From positions 1-10,021 of the forward strand of contig CALBWZ010000217.1 in NCBI GenBank assembly GCA_937893415.1: a stretch of 10,021 nt of DNA, in the 5' to 3' direction. Shown in pieces: positions 5,925 to 10,021 of this stretch. The notes under the pieces were generated by a model. The model was not told the DNA's origin. It did not search any database and saw only the letters and a list, made by a program, of their open reading frames with translations. The number at the start of each line of letters is the position of its first letter. Within the stretch, counting starts at the first letter, position 1. Position numbers and translations under genes: made by a program. This stretch comes from an uncultured Comamonadaceae bacterium. GTDB taxonomy: Bacteria; Pseudomonadota; Gammaproteobacteria; Burkholderiales; Burkholderiaceae_C.

Positions 5925-7352
5925 ATGAAAGCGTACACACAGCACTACATCAATGGCGAATGGGTAGAGGCGAGCAGCTCTCAGCACTTAGAAGTCACTG
6001 ACTCCAACACCGAAGCCGTCATGGCTACTGTGCCTGCCGGAACAGCGCAAGAGGCCGCTCAGGCTGTCATGGCTGCACGTGCAGCCTTCGCGGGTTGGTC
6101 CGCTTTAAGCGTTGAAGAGCGTGCCGTTTACTTAGACAAAATTACGGCTGGCCTGAAAGCCCGCAGTGATGAACTCACCACAACCATCGCTTCAGAAGTA
6201 GGCATGCCACTCAAAATGGCTGGCATGGTGCAAGTCGGAATGCCCATCTTTAACTGGGGTAATTTCGCCAAAGTGGCGCGTCAGTTCGAATTTGAAAGCG
6301 AGATTAAAAATTCTTTAATTGTGCGTGAAGCCATAGGTGTTGTAGGTTGCATCACACCGTGGAATTTCCCGCTCAACCAAATTGCTTTAAAGGTCGCGCC
6401 TGCATTGGTTGCGGGTTGTACCGTTGTGTTAAAGCCCTCTGAGATCGCGCCTATCAATGCCATTATTTTGGCTGAAGTTATTCATGCTGCTGGTTTACCT
6501 GCTGGCGTATTCAATTTGGTCAACGGCTTAGGTCCTGAAGTAGGCGAGGTGTTGGCCAGCCACCCTGAAGTAGACATGGTGAGTTTTACAGGTTCTACCC
6601 GCGCCGGCAAACGCGTGGGCGAGCTGGCATCACAAACCATCAAACGTGTGGCCTTAGAGCTTGGCGGCAAATCAGCCAGCGTGGTGTTGGATGATGCCGA
6701 CTTTCCAGCTGCCATCAAAGGCTCTGTGGGTGCTTGCTTGCTGAACAGTGGACAAACCTGCTCTGCGCACACACGGTTGTTGGTGCCAGAGTCACGCTAT
6801 GAGGAAGCGAAAACTCTGGCACAGGGCGTGATTGAACGCTTCACTATCGGCAGTGCATTCGATGAAACCAGCAAACTAGGTCCTCTGGTCAGCGCCGCAC
6901 AGCGTGACCGCGTACTCCAACTTATTCAGCTTGGGCTTGATGAGGGCGCAGAGTTGGTAGCAGGCGGCGCTGACAAACCTGCTCTCGACAAAGGCTACTT
7001 TGTTCAACCTACCATCTTGCGTGTGCAACGCCATCACACCTTGGCCAAAGAGGAAATTTTTGGCCCTGTTCTAGTCATGCTGACTTATAAAGACGAAGAC
7101 GAGGCTGTTGCCATCGCCAATGACTCGGTATACGGCTTAGGCGGTGGTGTGTGGGCAGGTACCAACGAGCACGCCATAGCTGTCGCCAAGCGGCTGCGGA
7201 CAGGTCAGGTCGACATCAACGGCGCGCCCTTTAATGCGCAAGCTCCTTTTGGTGGTTACAAGCAATCGGGCAATGGCCGTGAAAACGGGATTTTTGGCTT
7301 AGAAGAGTTCTTGGAAGTAAAAGCCATTCAACGCCCAGCTGCCAAAGCTTAA
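5925..7352 (+). CDS. NAD(P)-dependent aldehyde dehydrogenase
   Basis: This 475-residue protein belongs to the aldehyde dehydrogenase superfamily, which oxidises aldehydes to carboxylic acids with NAD(P)+ in the cytoplasm. All key residues are present: PWNFP with Asn147 (oxyanion), KPSE (170-173) for cofactor ribose, [11 protein letters not shown] (221-231) of the Rossmann fold, the general base Glu245 in LELGGKS, the nucleophile Cys279 in SGQTCSA, and EEIFGPV (376-382). PFGGYKQSG (441-449) near the end is also typical. The fairly short length and the [13 protein letters not shown] wording resemble the subgroup containing 6-oxolauric-acid-type dehydrogenases, but the substrate cannot be told from sequence. 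An operator-like dyad upstream suggests induction by a small molecule through a TetR-type repressor. The penicillin-acylase-type gene follows after 91 bases. Confidence 0.93.
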   Translation: MKAYTQHYINGEWVEASSSQHLEVTDSNTEAVMATVPAGTAQEAAQAVMAARAAFAGWSALSVEERAVYLDKITAGLKARSDELTTTIASEVGMPLKMAGMVQVGMPIFNWGNFAKVARQFEFESEIKNSLIVREAIGVVGCITPWNFPLNQIALKVAPALVAGCTVVLKPSEIAPINAIILAEVIHAAGLPAGVFNLVNGLGPEVGEVLASHPEVDMVSFTGSTRAGKRVGELASQTIKRVALELGGKSASVVLDDADFPAAIKGSVGACLLNSGQTCSAHTRLLVPESRYEEAKTLAQGVIERFTIGSAFDETSKLGPLVSAAQRDRVLQLIQLGLDEGAELVAGGADKPALDKGYFVQPTILRVQRHHTLAKEEIFGPVLVMLTYKDEDEAVAIANDSVYGLGGGVWAGTNEHAIAVAKRLRTGQVDINGAPFNAQAPFGGYKQSGNGRENGIFGLEEFLEVKAIQRPAAKA

Positions 7353-7379
7353 ACAGCTAGGGGTCAACACCAGCAAAGT

Positions 7380-7426
7380 GCAGGGCGCAGGGCAGCTATG
7401 CTTGTAGCATTCAATTAGTGGCCCTG
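7380..7426 (+). other. Nested inverted repeat between the dehydrogenase and acylase genes
   Basis: CAGGGC at 7388-7393 pairs perfectly with GCCCTG at 7421-7426, and between them ATGCT (7398-7402) and AGCAT (7406-7410) form an inner five-base stem with a TGT loop. The outer left arm is itself part of a tandem heptamer, GCAGGGC at 7380-7386 and 7387-7393, so either copy could pair. There is no T-run after the stem, so it is not a standard intrinsic terminator. It could be a leader structure of the acylase mRNA, which lacks a clear ribosome site, or a protein binding site. Confidence 0.35.
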
Positions 7427-7443
7427 ACTCGACTGACTGCGTT

Positions 7444-9993
7444 ATGAAACCTTGGATTCGCTTTGTACTGCACGCCCTGTGGATGACGCCTCTTATGGCC
7501 TCCATCGCACTGGGCGTTGCTGTGCTGGTGTTTGCCTTCAACAGCCAGACCCCACTAGACGGTGAGTTCCAAGCGGCAGGTCTGACCAACCCCGTGGTGA
7601 TCACGCGGAACGCCAGCGATGTCACCCACATCCAAGCGGAGTCAGCGACAGACGCTTGGTACGCCCTGGGCTGGACGCATGCCACTGAACGGGCGTGGCA
7701 GTTAGAGTTCAACCGACGTGTTGTGAGAGGCGAGCTGTCTCAGGTGTTGGGCAGTGCCACGCTTGAGACAGACAAACTCATGCGGACCCTTGGGATATAC
7801 ACAACAGCACAACAACAGCTGCTGGGCTTGCCGGCCAAGGCCCAGGCAGGCTTACAGGCTTATAGCGATGGGATCAACGACGCCATTGCCAATCAAACCC
7901 AGCGGCTGACGCCTGAATTCACGTTGCTTGGCGTCAGGCCCAAAGCGTCCGCCATGCAAGGCCAGTTTTGGACACCAGCAGACTCCGTTGGCTGGAGTTT
8001 GATGATGGCGCTTGATTTAGGTGGCAACTGGAGCCATGAGTTTGCACGGTTTAGTTTGTTGCAAACCATTGATACGCCAGCACTGTGGGAAGTTTTGCCC
8101 CCTTATGCACCTCTGCAAGTCCCCGATCAACCAGCCACGTCTGTGGATTTGGGTGGGCTTTACAACGCGATGAACGTGTACGACCGCCGATCAGACGGCA
8201 CAGAAACGGCGTCATCACCTAGCAACGGCATGCTCTCTGGCAACGGTTTGAATGTGGGGCAGCAGTTGGCTGCCGCGGCTAACGATTGGGTGGGGCAATT
8301 GGGTGCCTTGGAAGGCAAGGGCTCTAACAACTGGGTGGTGGCTGGCCAGAACACCCGCAGCGGCAAACCATTGCTTGCCAATGACCCCCACTTTGGCCTG
8401 AGTACCCCATCGTTGTGGTACGTGGCCCACTTGCAAGCACCGGCTGGCCCTGAATGGCCTGCAATGGACGTGCGCGGCGCGACCTTGCCAGGTCTGCCCA
8501 TGGTGATTTTGGGACATACGCAAGGTGTGGCTTGGGGGTTTACCAATGTTGGACCAGATGTACAAGACTTGTATTTGGAGCAGCTAAGCCCCATTGCACC
8601 TGACATGTATAGACAGCCTGGCGACAACGCCGCTGTCAATGCCACCAATGCGGCGTATGCCCCATTCACCACGCGTGCAGAAACCATTGCTGTGAAAGGT
8701 GAAGACGACTACACATTTACGGTCAGGAACAGCCGCCATGGCCCAATCGTGAGCGATGTGCAAGCAGCCTATACAGGCTTGCTTGACCGGTCTCGCTATG
8801 CGGTTGCCTTGCGCTGGAGTGCGCTTGTGGCGGATAACAAGACGGTTTTGGCAGGCTTTAACGCCAATTTTGCCACCGACGTCGACAGCTTGGTGAACGC
8901 CTACGCAGACCATCATTCGCCCATGCAAAGTGTCGTGATGGCCGACACCAATGGTCGAATCCACTACAAGGCCATTGGCACAACGCCTGTTCGCTCGCCT
9001 CGCAACGACATCATGGGTGTCGCGCCAAACCCCGGGTGGGATAGCACCTATGACTGGGTGGGTTGGCTGCCATACGCTGACACGCCAGAAAAAACAGGTG
9101 ATGCAGGCTGGATTGCGACGGCCAATCAACGTATTCACGCAGCCAGTTACCCGCACTTTATAACCAGCGATTGGGCCACCAGCCATCGGATGCGACGCAT
9201 TGCTTCTTTAATGACGCAAAGCTCAGTTCACTCTGTACAGACCATGGCTGCGATGCAGCGCGACCAACTGTCGTTGTCGGCGCTTGAGTTGCTGCCTGTG
9301 TTGCAACGGGTGACAGTCGAGCATCCGCTGGCAACAAGTGTTAGAAAGTTGCTGGCTGACTTCAAAGGTGACATGACTGTGAACTCGGGTGCGGCGCTCA
9401 TTTTGTCTGTATGGACTGATGAGCTGACTAAACTCGTGATGCGTCCGCGAATTGGCTCAGATAAATTTGACGCCTTGTACGGCAAACGCCAGTTCAGAGA
9501 AGGCTTATTGGGCATATTAGAAAACGACAACACCGACTGGTGCGGTCAAGCAGGGTGTCGCCCTAAGATGCAGCAAGCGCTTGTTCAAACACTCAACAAA
9601 CTGCAGATCGAATTAGGCGATAACCCCAAGCTATGGCATTGGGGCCAGGTTCACATCGCCACCAGCGCCCACAAACCCTTTGGTCGCGTGCCTGTGTTGT
9701 CCAAGTTGTTCAATGTAGAGACCCCTATTGGGGGAGACGGCTATACCGTTAACGTGGGGCGCTACGATCTCACAGGCCCTCAGCCCTTTGCGGCGGTGCA
9801 TGCACCGTCTTTGCGCACCATTTATGACCTATCGGATTTGTCGAAATCTCAATTTATCTACCAAACGGGGCAAAACGGCAACTTACTGTCTAACCGCTAC
9901 AGCGACATGAGCAGCGATTGGGCAACTGGGGGGTATCGGCTATTTGGCAGCAACGGCGATACAGCGCAGCACACATTAACGCTGCAGCCCTAG
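7444..9993 (+). CDS. Penicillin acylase family protein (N-terminal nucleophile hydrolase)
   Basis: Family members are exported amidases made as one chain that cuts itself into alpha and beta subunits, freeing an N-terminal Ser or Thr nucleophile. This 849-residue protein has an N-terminal hydrophobic segment (about 10-33) serving as signal or anchor. The alpha region carries ITRNASDVTHIQAES (53-67) and ALGWTHATERAWQLE (74-88). The cut should fall between Gly293 and Ser294 in GKGSNNWVVAG. The beta chain shows LLANDPHFGL (310-319), a probable oxyanion Asn561 in ATANQR, and GDGYTVNVG (764-772). The only cysteines, 700 and 705, are close and may form a periplasmic disulfide. Substrates in the family range from beta-lactam side chains to acyl-homoserine lactones and cannot be assigned here. 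The ATG at 7444 has no obvious ribosome site. An aldehyde dehydrogenase precedes it. Confidence 0.92.
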   Translation: MKPWIRFVLHALWMTPLMASIALGVAVLVFAFNSQTPLDGEFQAAGLTNPVVITRNASDVTHIQAESATDAWYALGWTHATERAWQLEFNRRVVRGELSQVLGSATLETDKLMRTLGIYTTAQQQLLGLPAKAQAGLQAYSDGINDAIANQTQRLTPEFTLLGVRPKASAMQGQFWTPADSVGWSLMMALDLGGNWSHEFARFSLLQTIDTPALWEVLPPYAPLQVPDQPATSVDLGGLYNAMNVYDRRSDGTETASSPSNGMLSGNGLNVGQQLAAAANDWVGQLGALEGKGSNNWVVAGQNTRSGKPLLANDPHFGLSTPSLWYVAHLQAPAGPEWPAMDVRGATLPGLPMVILGHTQGVAWGFTNVGPDVQDLYLEQLSPIAPDMYRQPGDNAAVNATNAAYAPFTTRAETIAVKGEDDYTFTVRNSRHGPIVSDVQAAYTGLLDRSRYAVALRWSALVADNKTVLAGFNANFATDVDSLVNAYADHHSPMQSVVMADTNGRIHYKAIGTTPVRSPRNDIMGVAPNPGWDSTYDWVGWLPYADTPEKTGDAGWIATANQRIHAASYPHFITSDWATSHRMRRIASLMTQSSVHSVQTMAAMQRDQLSLSALELLPVLQRVTVEHPLATSVRKLLADFKGDMTVNSGAALILSVWTDELTKLVMRPRIGSDKFDALYGKRQFREGLLGILENDNTDWCGQAGCRPKMQQALVQTLNKLQIELGDNPKLWHWGQVHIATSAHKPFGRVPVLSKLFNVETPIGGDGYTVNVGRYDLTGPQPFAAVHAPSLRTIYDLSDLSKSQFIYQTGQNGNLLSNRYSDMSSDWATGGYRLFGSNGDTAQHTLTLQP

Positions 9994-10021
9994 CCAACGA
10001 AAAAGGGGGGGGCGTGCCAAC

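Noticed and set aside
8160..8687. Minus-strand open frame (175 residues) inside the acylase gene
   Set aside because: It is antisense to the autocleavage site and NDPHF motif region, whose plus-strand coding is secure.
8584..9186. Minus-strand open frame (200 residues) inside the acylase gene
   Set aside because: It is antisense to the conserved beta chain of the acylase, with a His/Val/Arg-rich composition typical of shadow frames.

Overview
The window reads as ordinary chromosomal DNA of a proteobacterium, most likely a betaproteobacterium of the order Burkholderiales. This is inferred from protein style (FdhD with a TGCGQGT-type site, TupA and MoeA wording, moderate GC by eye) and not from any marker gene. 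No rRNA, tRNA, CRISPR array, insertion sequence or phage gene is visible.

Region 1 (1-4900, plus strand) is a metal-cofactor block. After the end of an unrecognised small protein (1-246) come fdhD (322-1152, formate dehydrogenase sulfurtransferase), a single gene joining the permease and ATPase of a tungstate ABC transporter (1191-2726, tupB-tupC fusion), tupA (2723-3544, periplasmic tungstate-binding protein, overlapping the fusion gene by 4 bases) and moeA (3614-4900, molybdopterin molybdenumtransferase). Together these would import tungstate (or molybdate), insert the metal into molybdopterin and sulfurate the cofactor for a formate dehydrogenase. The dehydrogenase itself is not in the window. 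The likely reading is supply of a tungsten- or molybdenum-dependent formate dehydrogenase.

Region 2 (4958-5693, minus strand, convergent with moeA) holds one unrecognised gene that appears split by a single-base frameshift. An N-terminal low-complexity frame and a C-terminal coiled-coil frame overlap, and they join cleanly if one base is removed from a five-base homopolymer at 5319-5323.

Region 3 (5694-5924) is a 231-base divergent control region. It has an AT-rich stretch with a candidate minus-strand promoter, a TTGACA box, two TGTTTGC repeats ten bases apart, and a 24-base dyad at 5859-5882 that looks like a TetR-family operator just ahead of the next gene. No regulator gene is present.

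Region 4 (5925-9993, plus strand) has an NAD(P)-dependent aldehyde dehydrogenase with all catalytic residues and, after a 91-base gap with a nested inverted repeat, an 849-residue N-terminal-nucleophile acylase of the penicillin acylase family. Their adjacency may reflect shared catabolism or only proximity. The window ends just past the acylase stop in an A5G8 tract.

The items most worth a second look are the tupB-tupC fusion with its atypical order, the frameshifted minus-strand gene, the orphan TetR-type operator, and a 17-base tandem duplication that copies the start of the fusion gene and creates an eight-codon upstream frame.
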